A DNA stretch of 64,000 nt from Sphingomonas parapaucimobilis NBRC 15100 (GTDB lineage: Bacteria; Pseudomonadota; Alphaproteobacteria; Sphingomonadales; Sphingomonadaceae), in contig NZ_BBPI01000034.1 in NCBI RefSeq assembly GCF_000787715.1, forward strand, positions 62,001 through 126,000. The letters run 5' to 3'. Below are positions 53,883 to 62,351 of this stretch, piece by piece. Positions within the stretch are counted from its first letter, which is position 1; the number at the start of each line of letters is the position of its first letter. Both the position numbers and the translations under genes were made by a program. The notes under the pieces are model-generated. The model did no database searches. It worked only from the letters and a program-made list of their open reading frames with translations, and was not told where the DNA came from.

Positions 53883-55307
53883 ATGACTCCCGCCCAGACC
53901 GCAATGCTCCAGGCCCTGAGCCCCATTTTGGGCGACAAGGGCATCGTCACCGACCCCGCGCTGATCGCGCCATGGGAAGTGGACTGGCGCCGCCGCTTTT
54001 CCGGCCATGCCCCCGCGATCCTCGCCCCCGCCGACACGGGCCAGGTGCAGGCGGTGCTGCGCGCGGCGGCCGAGCACCGCGTACCGCTGGTGCCGCAGGG
54101 GGGGAACAGTTCGATGGTCGGGGGCGCGACGCCGCCCGCTGACGGATCGGCGATGATCCTGTCCACCCGGCGGATGAACCGCATCCGGCGGATCGACGCG
54201 GGGGCGGGCATGGTGGTGGCCGAGGCGGGCGTGATCCTGGCCGACCTCCACGCCGCCGCCGAGGCGGAGGGGACGCGCTTTCCGCTGACCCTGGGGGCAA
54301 AGGGCAATGCGACCGTCGGCGGTCTCGTCTCGACCAATGCGGGCGGGACGCAGGTGCTGCGCTTCGGCACGATGCGCGGGCTGACCCTGGGCGTGGAGGC
54401 GGTGCTGCCCGACGGGTCGCTCTATGACGGGCTGTCGGCGCTGAAGAAGGACAATCGCGGATATGACCTCGGCCAGCTGCTGATCGGCGCGGAGGGGACG
54501 CTGGGCATCGTTACCGCCGCCGCGCTGCGGCTGGCGCCGGGGATCGTGCGGGGCGCGACCGCCTGGGTCGGGCTGGCCGATCCGGCGGCGGGGCTGGCCC
54601 TGCTGCGCCGGTTGCAGGCGGCGAGCGACATGATCGAGAGCTTCGAGATCATGCCCGCCGAAAGCCTGGCCGCCGCCGTCGCGCATCTGCCCGGCGCGCG
54701 TGCGCCGCTGGAGGGCACGCATCCCTGGCACGTCCTGATCGAGGCGGTGACGGGCGATGCCCATGCCGACCCCGCCGCGATGCTGGAGGCGCAACTGGCC
54801 CGCGCGTTGGAGGACGGAGTCGCCGCCGATGCGGTGATCGCGGCCTCGGAAGCACAAGGACAGGCCTTCTGGCTGCTCCGTCATTCGCTCTCCGATGCCG
54901 AGCGGGCGCTGGGTGCGGCGGTGCAGCACGACATCGCGGTGCCGGTCGACGCCATGCCGCGCTTCATGGTCGAGGCGGCGGCGGCGTGCGACGCGCGTTT
55001 CCCCGGCACTCATGCCTCGGGCTTCGGGCATCTGGGCGACGGCAATATCCATTTCCACGTTCGCGCCGCCCCCGGTGCCGATCGCGACCGTTTCTATGCC
55101 GAGGAGGCCGCGACGATCACTCGCTTCGTCCATGATCTGGTGATGGCGGCGGGCGGCACGATTTCGGCCGAACACGGCATCGGCCAGATGAAGCGCGATG
55201 AACTCGCCCGCCTCTCGCCCGAGCGGGTCGCGGCGATCCGCGCCATCAAGACGGCGCTCGATCCGCACGGTCTGTTCAATCCCGGCAAGCTCGTCGCTTG
55301 CGCATGA
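53883..55307 (+). CDS. FAD-binding oxidase of the GlcD/D-2-hydroxyglutarate dehydrogenase type
   Basis: A 474-residue flavoprotein that oxidises D-2-hydroxy acids. The PCMH-type FAD domain (about 40-215) shows VPQGGNSSMVGGATPP, AGVILADLHAAAEAEG, LGAKGNATVGGLVSTNAGG and GYDLGQLLIGAEGTLGIVT. The C-terminal FAD-oxidase domain has HASGFGHLGDGNIHFHVRA and SAEHGIGQMKRDEL, with the His residues that bind a metal in this group. D-2-hydroxyglutarate or D-lactate are the likely substrates. No clear ribosome binding site precedes the ATG at 53883. Confidence 0.9.
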   Translation: MTPAQTAMLQALSPILGDKGIVTDPALIAPWEVDWRRRFSGHAPAILAPADTGQVQAVLRAAAEHRVPLVPQGGNSSMVGGATPPADGSAMILSTRRMNRIRRIDAGAGMVVAEAGVILADLHAAAEAEGTRFPLTLGAKGNATVGGLVSTNAGGTQVLRFGTMRGLTLGVEAVLPDGSLYDGLSALKKDNRGYDLGQLLIGAEGTLGIVTAAALRLAPGIVRGATAWVGLADPAAGLALLRRLQAASDMIESFEIMPAESLAAAVAHLPGARAPLEGTHPWHVLIEAVTGDAHADPAAMLEAQLARALEDGVAADAVIAASEAQGQAFWLLRHSLSDAERALGAAVQHDIAVPVDAMPRFMVEAAAACDARFPGTHASGFGHLGDGNIHFHVRAAPGADRDRFYAEEAATITRFVHDLVMAAGGTISAEHGIGQMKRDELARLSPERVAAIRAIKTALDPHGLFNPGKLVACA

Positions 55308-55383
55308 GGCGCTAGGCCCATAGACACGGGGCCAGGACACGCGGCCGGGGGGCTCGTGTGGTTCAAGTTTTTTGGAGAATATC

Positions 55384-56157
55384 ATGGCGAGCGCGCCGTC
55401 CCTTCCGCTTTTCTACAACGGCTTGGAGCCGCTTTCGAGCGAGGCTCATGCGAACTACAAGGTTCGCCCGCAGGAGACCGCGCCCTTCCTGGTCGGCCAG
55501 CACGCCATCCCCGTCACCGTGGACGAATTCCCGCTGGTGCAGCGCTTCATGCCGATCGTCTTTTCGGTCGGCGATCAGCCGATCCCGCTGGCGCTGATGG
55601 GCCTGAACGAGGGGGTGAACGTCTTCGTCGATGACGAAGGCCGCCTGACCGAGACGAACTTCTACGTCCCCGCCTATATCCGCCGCTATCCGTACATGCT
55701 GGCGCGCCTGCGTCCGGAATCGGAAGAGCTGTCGCTGTGCTTCGACCCGACCTCGCCGACGATCGGCGCGTTCGACGACGGCGACGCGCTGTTCGACGGC
55801 AACCAGCCGAGCGAGCTGACCAAGAACATCCTCCAGTTCAACGAATCGTTCGAACAGGCGGGCGCCCGCACCCAGAACTTCATGAAGGAACTGGGCGAAA
55901 TGGGTCTGCTGATGGACGGCGAAGTCTCGATCCAGCCGGACGGCGCCGAGCAGCCCTTCGTCTATCGCGGCTTCCAGATGATCAACGAGGAAAAGCTGGT
56001 CGACCTGCGCGGCGACCAGCTGCGCAAGATGAGCCAGTCGGGCATGCTCCCGCTGCTCTATGCGCACCTCTTCTCGCTCTCGCTGATGCGCGACATCTTC
56101 GCCCGTCAGGCGCAGCTGGGCAAGATGCCGCAGCCGCAGCTTCAGCCGGTCGGCTGA
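55384..56157 (+). CDS. SapC family protein (second copy)
   Basis: A 257-residue SapC homologue. The start at 55384 has TTGGAG seven bases upstream. Family pattern: FYNGLEPLSSEAHANYKVRP, HAIPVTVDEFPLVQRFMPIV, NFYVPAYIRRYPYMLARLR, and a C-terminal YRGFQMINEEKLVDLRGDQL. It is more acidic and longer than the copy at 20077, so the two are diverged paralogues. It is followed after four bases by cytochrome b561, suggesting one transcript. Function unknown. Confidence 0.88.
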   Translation: MASAPSLPLFYNGLEPLSSEAHANYKVRPQETAPFLVGQHAIPVTVDEFPLVQRFMPIVFSVGDQPIPLALMGLNEGVNVFVDDEGRLTETNFYVPAYIRRYPYMLARLRPESEELSLCFDPTSPTIGAFDDGDALFDGNQPSELTKNILQFNESFEQAGARTQNFMKELGEMGLLMDGEVSIQPDGAEQPFVYRGFQMINEEKLVDLRGDQLRKMSQSGMLPLLYAHLFSLSLMRDIFARQAQLGKMPQPQLQPVG

Positions 56158-56161
56158 TCCG

Positions 56162-56704
56162 ATGCGCGGGCCGGTCGTTTCCGCCAGTCCGCGCTACAGC
56201 CAGGTCGCGATCGTCTTTCACTGGACGATCGCGACCCTGGTTGCGGCGAACCTCGCCATCGGCCTGCTCCATGAGAGCCTGCTGCCCGGCACCATTCCGC
56301 TGCACAAGGCGATCGGCCTGACCGTGCTGGCGCTGACCGCGGCACGGATCGTCTGGCGCATGGGCCACCGCCCGCCGCCGCTGCCCGCTGAAATCCCGGG
56401 CTGGGCGCGGGGAAGTGCCCATGCGCTCCACGCCACGCTCTATTTCCTCATGATCGCCATGCCGATGACCGGCTGGGCGATGGGCTCCGGCCGCGACGTG
56501 CCGCGCCCCGTCAGCTGGTTCGGGCTGTTCGACGTGCCGCCCCTGCCCATCGGCAAGGCCGCCGCCGGCCTCGGGCACGAGGCGCATGAGATCCTCGGCT
56601 GGGTCATGCTGGCGCTCGTGCTGATCCATGTCGCGGCGGCGCTGCGCCACCATTTCCTGCTGCGCGACGGCCTGCTCGCCCGGATGAGTTTCCGGCGGGG
56701 CTGA
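56162..56704 (+). CDS. Cytochrome b561-type membrane protein
   Basis: A 180-residue inner-membrane b-type cytochrome with four helices. Haem-ligand-like His occur in IVFHWTIA, IPLHKAIG, SAHALHATLYF and LIHVAAALRHHF. The RYSQVAIVFHW start and LLRDGLLARM end are typical of bacterial cytochrome b561 (CybB-like) quinol/superoxide oxidoreductases. Co-transcription with SapC is likely from the four-base gap. Confidence 0.9.
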   Translation: MRGPVVSASPRYSQVAIVFHWTIATLVAANLAIGLLHESLLPGTIPLHKAIGLTVLALTAARIVWRMGHRPPPLPAEIPGWARGSAHALHATLYFLMIAMPMTGWAMGSGRDVPRPVSWFGLFDVPPLPIGKAAAGLGHEAHEILGWVMLALVLIHVAAALRHHFLLRDGLLARMSFRRG

Positions 56705-57070
56705 AATTCCTAATCGGGGCTTCTGGTAAAGCGCCCCAGTCTATTCCGGAAAGGATGGAATAGCGGGACGCGTTCCATAATCCCGAATGGCGTGATGTGG
56801 GACTTAGAGTTGAAAGCGATCAGCATTGCACGGTTTTAGCCCCTCCCCTTCAGGGGAGGGGTGAGCAGAGTTGATCGTTTTCGACTCTAGCTGCCGTTCC
56901 GCATTGCAACTGGGATCGTTCGCGTATGCCGAAAGCGGTCACTTCTAAAGCGTCTTTAGCCCCGCGCTGCCATTTCCGCTACGTCGGGAGCCAAGCCCTC
57001 TCTAACGGCTTCTACTTCTCTCCGGATCATTGGTCAGGCGGGGCAAAAGCCGCGCAAAACGGCAATATAC
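56705..57070. other. Gene-free spacer with a single palindrome
   Basis: CCCCTCCCC (56840-56848) and GGGGAGGGG (56853-56861) form one compact hairpin with a TTCA loop, like a solitary half of a family B/C element. The segment around 56930 (CCGAAAGCGGTCA) resembles CCCGAAAGCAGTCA near 25240. No gene is supported. Confidence 0.5.
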
Positions 57071-57170
57071 ATATGCTGAAACATATAACCCTCAAAGAGG
57101 ATATGCTTAAGCATATATATGATTGCGTTCGCCGTGCTGTTTGATATGCTTAAGCATATAACACTATAAA
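57071..57170 (+). promoter_or_regulatory. hipBA promoter with three palindromic operators
   Basis: The perfect 16-bp palindrome ATATGCTTAAGCATAT occurs twice (57101-57116 and 57144-57159). A third version with two mismatches (ATATGCTGAAACATAT) is at 57071-57086. Centres are 30 and 43 bases apart, near whole helical turns, so HipB dimers could bind the same face. A promoter TTGATA (57141-57146), 18 bases, TATAAA (57165-57170) overlaps the second operator, fitting autorepression. The block is AT-rich against its surroundings. Confidence 0.8.
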
Positions 57171-57191
57171 AATATATGCCAGGATATATAA

Positions 57192-57797
57192 ATGAGTGCG
57201 GGAATTGAGGAGATAGCAGCGCGTGTCCGTGAGGCACGTATCGCAAAGGCACTAACCCAGAAGGAGCTGGGGCAGCGCGTTGGCTTACCCCAAAGCCATA
57301 TCTCCAAAATCGAAAAAGGCACGGTTGATCTCAAACTTTCAAGCCTTGTCGAGATCGCGCGCGCGCTCGACCTTGAGATCACGCTCGTGCCGCGCAAGGC
57401 TTTGCCCGCCGTTCAGGGAGCGGTGCGCGCGCATGGCACGACCGTCGAAACAAGCCGCGCAGTGCGCTTACTCAACGAACAGGCGCAAATCGCAGAACGG
57501 ATCAAAGCAAATTTCCCAGACCTGCCTCAGCTTGACGGCTTCCAGAATGCGATCCGGAGCATCCCCAGACTGCAATTCGATGCAGCCCAACTCAAAGCCC
57601 TCGACGAGGCCTTGCAGCCGGCAAAGCGGCTGAAGACGATCATCGATACGCAGGGCGGGGTGGCGACTCTCGCCAAACGCATCGAGGAGGCGACTTCGGC
57701 TCTCCGGCATTTCCGCAACATTCAGGTGCATCATGCGCCGTTGATCGAGGCTGCACGCCAGCTTCCCGCTTACCGGCTGGAGGAGGATGACGCATGA
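57192..57797 (+). CDS. hipB: HipB-type antitoxin / Xre-family repressor
   Basis: A 201-residue antitoxin and autorepressor. The helix-turn-helix occupies about residues 10-65 (VREARIAKALTQKELGQRVG, LPQSHISKIEKGTVDLKLSS). E. coli HipB has 88 residues; here the extra C-terminal 120 residues are helical with KRLKTIIDTQGGVATLAKRI, which may contact HipA. The gene sits behind three palindromes that are its likely binding sites, and its stop overlaps the hipA start by four bases. It is less GC-rich than the neighbours, consistent with transfer. Confidence 0.88.
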   Translation: MSAGIEEIAARVREARIAKALTQKELGQRVGLPQSHISKIEKGTVDLKLSSLVEIARALDLEITLVPRKALPAVQGAVRAHGTTVETSRAVRLLNEQAQIAERIKANFPDLPQLDGFQNAIRSIPRLQFDAAQLKALDEALQPAKRLKTIIDTQGGVATLAKRIEEATSALRHFRNIQVHHAPLIEAARQLPAYRLEEDDA

Positions 57798-59008
57798 TTG
57801 ACGCAGCCGCTCTCGCCATACTTCTGCATGATCGCCGTATCGGGACGCTTGCGCGCCTCGATGGCGATCGCAGCATCTTCACGTTCGACGAGGCCTATCT
57901 CGCCGACGAAGATCGCCCGACGCTCTCGCTTGCCTATCGTGACCAATATGGCGCGATCATCAATGCGCCTCGCGCCTATCAAACACAGATCGAGCCGTTC
58001 TTCTCGAACCTTTTGCCCGAAGGAACCCTGCGCGATTATCTTGCGCGCCGCGCCGGTGTTAAGTCCGTGCGCGAATATCTCCTTCTCGCGCAGCTTGGCG
58101 GAGACTTGCCAGGCGCAGTCAAGGCCGTGCCCGTCGAGGCGCGTGACGTGCAGCCTGAAGACGCAGACGAAGAAGGCGTTGCAGCGGAAGCCAAACGCGC
58201 ACTGCGCTTCTCGCTCGCTGGCGTTCAGCTCAAATTTTCAGCCTTGAAGAACAGGGGCAAGAATGGTGGCCTCACCATTCCGGTGAGCGGCACGGGCGGC
58301 GACTGGATCGTCAAACTGCCGTCAGCCCGTCACCCCGACGTTCCGGAAAACGAATTCGCCGCCATGAGCTTGGCCTCCAAGCTCGGGATCGATGTCCCCG
58401 ACATCGATCTTCTGCCGCTCGAAACAATCGACGGATTGCCCGATGGGATCACCCGATACGGGGCGTCGGCCTATGCCATACGCCGTTTCGACCGGACCGA
58501 TACCGGACCCGTCCACATCGAGGATTTCGCGCAAGTCTACGGTGTCTATGCCGACGACAAATATGAGAATGCAAGCTACCGCCAAATTTTGTCGGTGCTC
58601 GCAATCGCAGCCGATGAGGCAAGCTCGGTCGAATTCATTCGCCGGCTCACCTACTCCGTGCTGATCGGCAATGGCGACATGCATCTGAAGAACTGGTCAC
58701 TCATCTATCCCGATCAGCGCCGACCTGTCTTGGCGCCAGCCTATGATCTTCTCTCGACCGTCGCCTATATCCCTGAGGAGGATGCCGCCCTCAAATTTCA
58801 TCGGTCACGCGCATGGGAGTCCTTCACCTACCGCGAACTGGGGACGATCGCCGACAAAGCGCGGCTGCCGTCGCATCTGGTGATCTCGACAGCGAAGGAA
58901 ACAGTAGAGCGGTTTGACGAGCTTTGGGAGCAGGAGAAGACGCATCTCCCCTTCTCGGGTGAGGTCATTGCCGCAATCGAAAAGCACAGAAAGCGCCTCG
59001 CAGTTTGA
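57794..59008 (+). CDS. hipA: HipA-type Ser/Thr kinase toxin
   Basis: A 404-residue kinase of the HipA family. The N-terminal subdomain (FFSNLLPEGTLRDYLARRAG) precedes the P-loop-like RFSLAGVQLKF, where S140 matches the autophosphorylated region of E. coli HipA. Catalytic loop GNGDMHLKNWSLIY (D295) and metal-binding YDLLSTV (D318) are intact, so it should be active. E. coli HipA phosphorylates glutamyl-tRNA synthetase and induces dormancy; related HipA proteins hit other targets. It is coupled to hipB by an ATGA overlap. Confidence 0.92.
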   Translation: MIDAAALAILLHDRRIGTLARLDGDRSIFTFDEAYLADEDRPTLSLAYRDQYGAIINAPRAYQTQIEPFFSNLLPEGTLRDYLARRAGVKSVREYLLLAQLGGDLPGAVKAVPVEARDVQPEDADEEGVAAEAKRALRFSLAGVQLKFSALKNRGKNGGLTIPVSGTGGDWIVKLPSARHPDVPENEFAAMSLASKLGIDVPDIDLLPLETIDGLPDGITRYGASAYAIRRFDRTDTGPVHIEDFAQVYGVYADDKYENASYRQILSVLAIAADEASSVEFIRRLTYSVLIGNGDMHLKNWSLIYPDQRRPVLAPAYDLLSTVAYIPEEDAALKFHRSRAWESFTYRELGTIADKARLPSHLVISTAKETVERFDELWEQEKTHLPFSGEVIAAIEKHRKRLAV

Positions 59009-59420
59009 ATCAACTGCAACAGAATGTGCTTGCATCGAAACATTTGGCACGCTGCGGCGGAAGGGCTTGATGGGGCAGCAATGGCTGGTTGCGGCAGGAG
59101 CGGTCCTTAACGCCCGCGGCGTTGAACGGCAAAAGTTGGTCTGCACTCGCCGTCTCGATTGGGAACACATGGCGGGACGGCCCCTGAGGCGATCATGGTG
59201 AAAGCCGTCCGAGACACGCCCTTTCCCAATACCCGTTCCCGATTGCCCTTTCCCAAAATGACGGGCCGGAGACGGGCAAACGGGAAGGACCGGATTTTAC
59301 GGAGCGACATCGCGGGCCGCCCCAACGCCTGCGGAGGGGGCGTTCATCGGTTCCGCCACCACCCGTTACGAAAAAATGACGAAACGCCCGTGCTGGGGTT
59401 GAACCAAATAGGCCCCTTCT
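59009..59420. other. Gene-free spacer with degenerate repeats
   Basis: Short frames here have no family features. CTTTCCCAATACCCGTTCCC (59221-59240) and the following bases to about 59256 match about 30 of 36 positions of the minus strand at 25293-25333. The segment looks like decayed repetitive DNA bordering the hipBA module. Confidence 0.5.
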
Positions 59421-59424
59421 TATT

Positions 59425-59544
59425 TATATCCTGTACGACGTCGTGTCCCCCCTTTCGCGATGTCGTATGACACGCTTTCAGCGTGTCTCCTCCCTGAACC
59501 TTGGCCGCCTCGCGCTCTTCCCCCTTGCGCGAGGCGGTTTTTTT
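59425..59544 (+). ncRNA. Probable small RNA with C-rich loops (suhB/alpha-r14-like)
   Basis: A TATATC box at 59425 precedes three successive stem-loops. Stem one is 59435-59466 with a loop containing CCCCCC. Stem two is GACACGC/GCGTGTC (59469-59487), followed by an exposed TCTCCTCCC, which is anti-Shine-Dalgarno-like. Stem three is an 11-bp perfect terminator CCGCCTCGCGC/GCGCGAGGCGG (59505-59537), with a C-rich loop and seven Ts. This layout, with CCUCCC-type single-stranded motifs, matches what is known of alphaproteobacterial trans-acting RNAs such as suhB/alpha-r14. The T-tract overlaps the stop codon of the convergent hydrolase gene. The family assignment is by recollection. Confidence 0.7.
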
Positions 59545-60400
59545 ATTCCGCGGCCATCGCGGCGGGCTGGCCCAGCGCTTCGGCGGCGAGCGCGGACAGG
59601 ATGCGGCGTACCAGCGTGACCGTCGCGTCGAAGCCCGGCCCCGGCGCCTCCAGCGCGGCATCGAGATAGAGCGAGCGGTCGAGTTCCAGCTGGATGGCGT
59701 GAATGCCGCGTCGCGGATCGCCATGCCGCTCGACGATATGACCCCCGGCATAAGGCGCATTGCGGGTGACAGGAAAGCCTCCGCCTCGCGCCTCCGCCTC
59801 AATCCTGCGGACGAAGCGGGTGGCGGCCGTCGTGCCATGCCGGTCGCCGATGACGATGCGCGGCACCAGCCCCGGCGCCCCCAGCGGCGGCATCGAATGC
59901 AGGTCGAGCAGCACCGCCACCCCGAACCGCGTCCGCGCCGCCGCCAGCCGCTCCGCCAGCGCGTGGTGATAGGGGCGGTGGTCCGCCTCGATCCGCTGGA
60001 CGATCTCGGCATCGGTGAAGCGCCGCATCCAGATATCGCCATGCCCCGCCACCCGGCGCGGCACCAGGCCCAGCCCGCTGCGCAGCTTGGCCGAGGCGCG
60101 GGGCACCATCCGCGCGCCCTCATCGATCAGGGGATCGCGTTCGCGCTCGTCACGGTTCAGGTCGATCCAGGCGCGCGGCATATGCTGGACCAGCATCGGC
60201 TCGTCACCCCGCGCCGCCATGCCGACCCTATCGATCAGCCGGTCCTCCAGCCCCATCACGGCGGCGATCGGCACCCGCAGCGCCGCGACCAGGTCCGACG
60301 GATAGGCGCGCCCGCCATGCGGCACCGAGATCACCACCGGCCCCAGGGGCACCGGATCGCCGAAGCTCTGAAAGGATGCGCCGAAGCTCGGGCTGGCCAT
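59543..60400 (-). CDS. N-formylglutamate amidohydrolase family protein
   Basis: A 285-residue cytosolic hydrolase of the HutG-type family that releases formate from N-formyl-L-glutamate; some members hydrolyse other N-formyl amino acids. Family blocks: VVISVPHGGRAYPSDL, MGLEDRLIDRVG, ARAWIDLNRDE-like (PRAWIDLNRDERERD), LLDLHSMPPLG, VIGDRHGT and GGHIVERHGDP. Metal-binding His and Asp are in these. The start at 60400 is the Met nearest the conserved region. No other histidine-use genes are nearby. Divergent from cpdR. Confidence 0.88.
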   Translation of the reverse strand: MASPSFGASFQSFGDPVPLGPVVISVPHGGRAYPSDLVAALRVPIAAVMGLEDRLIDRVGMAARGDEPMLVQHMPRAWIDLNRDERERDPLIDEGARMVPRASAKLRSGLGLVPRRVAGHGDIWMRRFTDAEIVQRIEADHRPYHHALAERLAAARTRFGVAVLLDLHSMPPLGAPGLVPRIVIGDRHGTTAATRFVRRIEAEARGGGFPVTRNAPYAGGHIVERHGDPRRGIHAIQLELDRSLYLDAALEAPGPGFDATVTLVRRILSALAAEALGQPAAMAAE

Positions 60401-60500
60401 TGTCCGCGATCCTATGGCGGCAATCGGACAGGGGCAATGGTCTGGAAATCTTAACCGCGCCGCCGCTAAGCTGCCCTTCAACATGAATCGGGATGACGTG

Positions 60501-60878
60501 ATGTTCCATATCCTGCTGGCCGAAGACGACGAGGTCATGCGCGAATATCTGACACGGGCGCTGACGCGGTCCGGCTACAGGGTGACGGCGGTCGATCGCG
60601 GCACGGCGGCGCTTCCCTTGTTGGAGAGCCAGCGCTTCGACCTGTTGCTGACCGATATCGTCATGCCCGAAATGGACGGCATCGAACTGGCCCAGCGCGC
60701 GGCTTCGCTGGTCCCCGACCTGCGGGTGATGTTCATCACCGGCTTTGCGGCGGTCACGCTGAAGGCGGGGCAGGCGGTTCCCAACGCCCGCGTCCTGTCC
60801 AAACCCTTCCACCTGCGTGACCTGGTGATGGAGGTAGACCGACTTTTTGCAAAAGAATCGGCCGATGGTGCGATTTAG
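60501..60878 (+). CDS. cpdR: CpdR, single-domain response regulator controlling ClpXP proteolysis
   Basis: A 125-residue receiver-only protein. Conserved acidic pocket AEDDE (D9, D10), phosphoacceptor D52 in LLLTDIVMPEMDG, and LSKPFHLRDLVMEVDRLF at the end, which is nearly diagnostic of CpdR. In Caulobacter unphosphorylated CpdR primes ClpXP to degrade PdeA and, with RcdA and PopA, CtrA; phosphorylation comes from CckA-ChpT. The start at 60501 matches the family N-terminus (MFHILLAEDD); 60483 is an alternative. Confidence 0.93.
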   Translation: MFHILLAEDDEVMREYLTRALTRSGYRVTAVDRGTAALPLLESQRFDLLLTDIVMPEMDGIELAQRAASLVPDLRVMFITGFAAVTLKAGQAVPNARVLSKPFHLRDLVMEVDRLFAKESADGAI

Positions 60879-60922
60879 GGCTTGCCAGCCCCGCCGAAAC
60901 TGCTAATTGCCCGGCCTCCGGC

Positions 60923-60997
60923 GGGCGTGTAGCTCAGTGGTAGAGCACTGTGTTGACATCGCAGGGGTCGCAAGTTCAATCCTTGCCACGCCCACCA
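60923..60997 (+). tRNA. tRNA-Val (anticodon GAC)
   Basis: A 75-base cloverleaf with encoded CCA. Acceptor GGGCGTG pairs with CACGCCC. The anticodon stem CTGTG/CGCAG closes the loop TTGACAT, giving GAC. The D-loop has AGCTCAGTGGTAGAGC and the T-loop GTTCAATCC. Its 3' end faces an integrase gene 13 bases away. Confidence 0.96.
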
Positions 60998-61000
60998 CCC
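60961..61000. other. Probable attachment site at the tRNA-Val 3' end
   Basis: A tyrosine integrase gene lies 13 bases from the tRNA and converges on it, and small phage-like genes follow. Integrases of this kind usually recombine within the tRNA 3' half, so the core should lie in the T-arm/acceptor region. The second copy would be outside the window, so the exact core cannot be drawn. Confidence 0.6.
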
Positions 61001-61010
61001 TAAAACGTTG

Positions 61011-62351
61011 CTATCCGGTCATAAAAAACCTCCCACCCCGGAGGGACCGGATAGCGATGTTTTCGGCGCACTTTCGGCGCATAGCGCCGTCAGATCGCAC
61101 ATCGATTTCCCCGGTAATGTCCTCGAGAGCCTTCGCCACCGAGCCAAAGCGGCCGACCGCATAGATTTCGGTCGTGCTGTTGGCGTCGTGACCGAGGAAG
61201 CCCTCCAGATCCCATTTGTGCACGCCGCGATCGCGCAGCAGCGTCGCGAGGCTGTGGCGAATCACATACGGCTTCCACTCGCGCGTTGTGGGCAGCTTCA
61301 GCGCGCGGAGCATGGTCCGCCAGGACGTGTCGACGTCTAGGACAGATCGCCCGTAGTAATTGACCAGGAAGCCCGCACCCTTGCGCTTGTCGGCATCGAG
61401 GCGCTGATATGCGTCAAGCTCGGCCGCAAGCCATTCCTGAAGAATCGGCACGACGGGTATCACGGGGCGGTGCTTGTTCGTCTGCTCCCGGCCGAAGGGA
61501 TTCAGGTCGAGCGTCGCCGATCCACGATACCATTGCTCCCGCTCGGGAGCGACGCAGATGTCCACGACGCTATCGGGGCGCGCCAGCGTACAGATCGAGG
61601 CGACGAGGAACGAGTGGAGGGAAGCGCGCTTCTTCTCCGGTTCGGCCGCATAGGCCACCATGTCGGCGATCGCCGCGACATCGATACGCACCTTGCGCGG
61701 GCGCGACACCTGTTTGCGGGGCTTCGGCTTGTAAACCGGCCTGCGCTCCGATCTGGGCGGATCGGCGTCGGCCGCGTGATTCAAGGCGGCCGCGATCTGC
61801 AACACCGACTCCTCGGTCGTCGCAGCCGCTCGGGGCCGCGAAGCCGTGATGTCGCCATCTTTGTTACGCCAGACGACAGGCTGGTCTTTCGACCAGGCTC
61901 TGAACGCTTCGATGAATGGCGTCCCGCACGCGACGGCGCATGTCGTCTCGATGCCGAACATTCCGCCCGCCGCCTCTTGGGCGTCGAGGAAGTCCGCGAT
62001 GTGCTTCAACCGTGCGGAAATGCTGCTCGCCGAATCCTTCAGCGCGCCGTGCTCAATCTCATAATCGGCCATCGCGTCGGTCAGCAGGTAGGCAGCGGCC
62101 GACGCCAGCGGCTGGCCGCAGGCATGACAATAGGCGGCGGCTTCCCCGCGATCCGCGAGATAGCGCTGATCTAGCGCGCAGATTGCAGCTTCGTCTTCCG
62201 ATGTACGCGTTGACGCGCTTGCTTCGCGTCGCGCGTCGGGATCGTACCAGAAGATGTACCAGCTGCGCGAACGCTCCGTTCCGTCTTCCCGGCGGAGCTT
62301 GTCGAGCCAGTATTTGCCTCTGCGATAGAGTGGTGCCGGGCGTGGCGGCAT
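61011..62351 (-). CDS. Tyrosine-type site-specific integrase
   Basis: A 446-residue phage/ICE-type recombinase. The N-terminal arm-binding region starts MPPRPAPLYRRGKYWLDKLR and contains a CxxC (YCHACGQ). The catalytic domain shows TLARPDSVVD (Arg I), KHRPVIPVVP (Lys strand), PYVIRHSLATLLRDRG (Arg II box, with Tyr in place of the usual first His), GFLGHDANSTTEIYAVGRFG (His and the nucleophile Tyr). Its stop is 13 bases from tRNA-Val. It is likely the integrase of the element that continues past the right edge. Confidence 0.9.
   Translation of the reverse strand: MPPRPAPLYRRGKYWLDKLRREDGTERSRSWYIFWYDPDARREASASTRTSEDEAAICALDQRYLADRGEAAAYCHACGQPLASAAAYLLTDAMADYEIEHGALKDSASSISARLKHIADFLDAQEAAGGMFGIETTCAVACGTPFIEAFRAWSKDQPVVWRNKDGDITASRPRAAATTEESVLQIAAALNHAADADPPRSERRPVYKPKPRKQVSRPRKVRIDVAAIADMVAYAAEPEKKRASLHSFLVASICTLARPDSVVDICVAPEREQWYRGSATLDLNPFGREQTNKHRPVIPVVPILQEWLAAELDAYQRLDADKRKGAGFLVNYYGRSVLDVDTSWRTMLRALKLPTTREWKPYVIRHSLATLLRDRGVHKWDLEGFLGHDANSTTEIYAVGRFGSVAKALEDITGEIDVRSDGAMRRKCAENIAIRSLRGGRFFMTG

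Noticed and set aside
56926-57144. 72-codon frame running into the hipBA promoter
   Set aside because: It crosses the operators and repeat remnants, with no ribosome site.
59159-59470. 103-codon plus-strand frame before the N-formylglutamate amidohydrolase
   Set aside because: It spans degenerate repeats and the small RNA promoter, with no homologous features.
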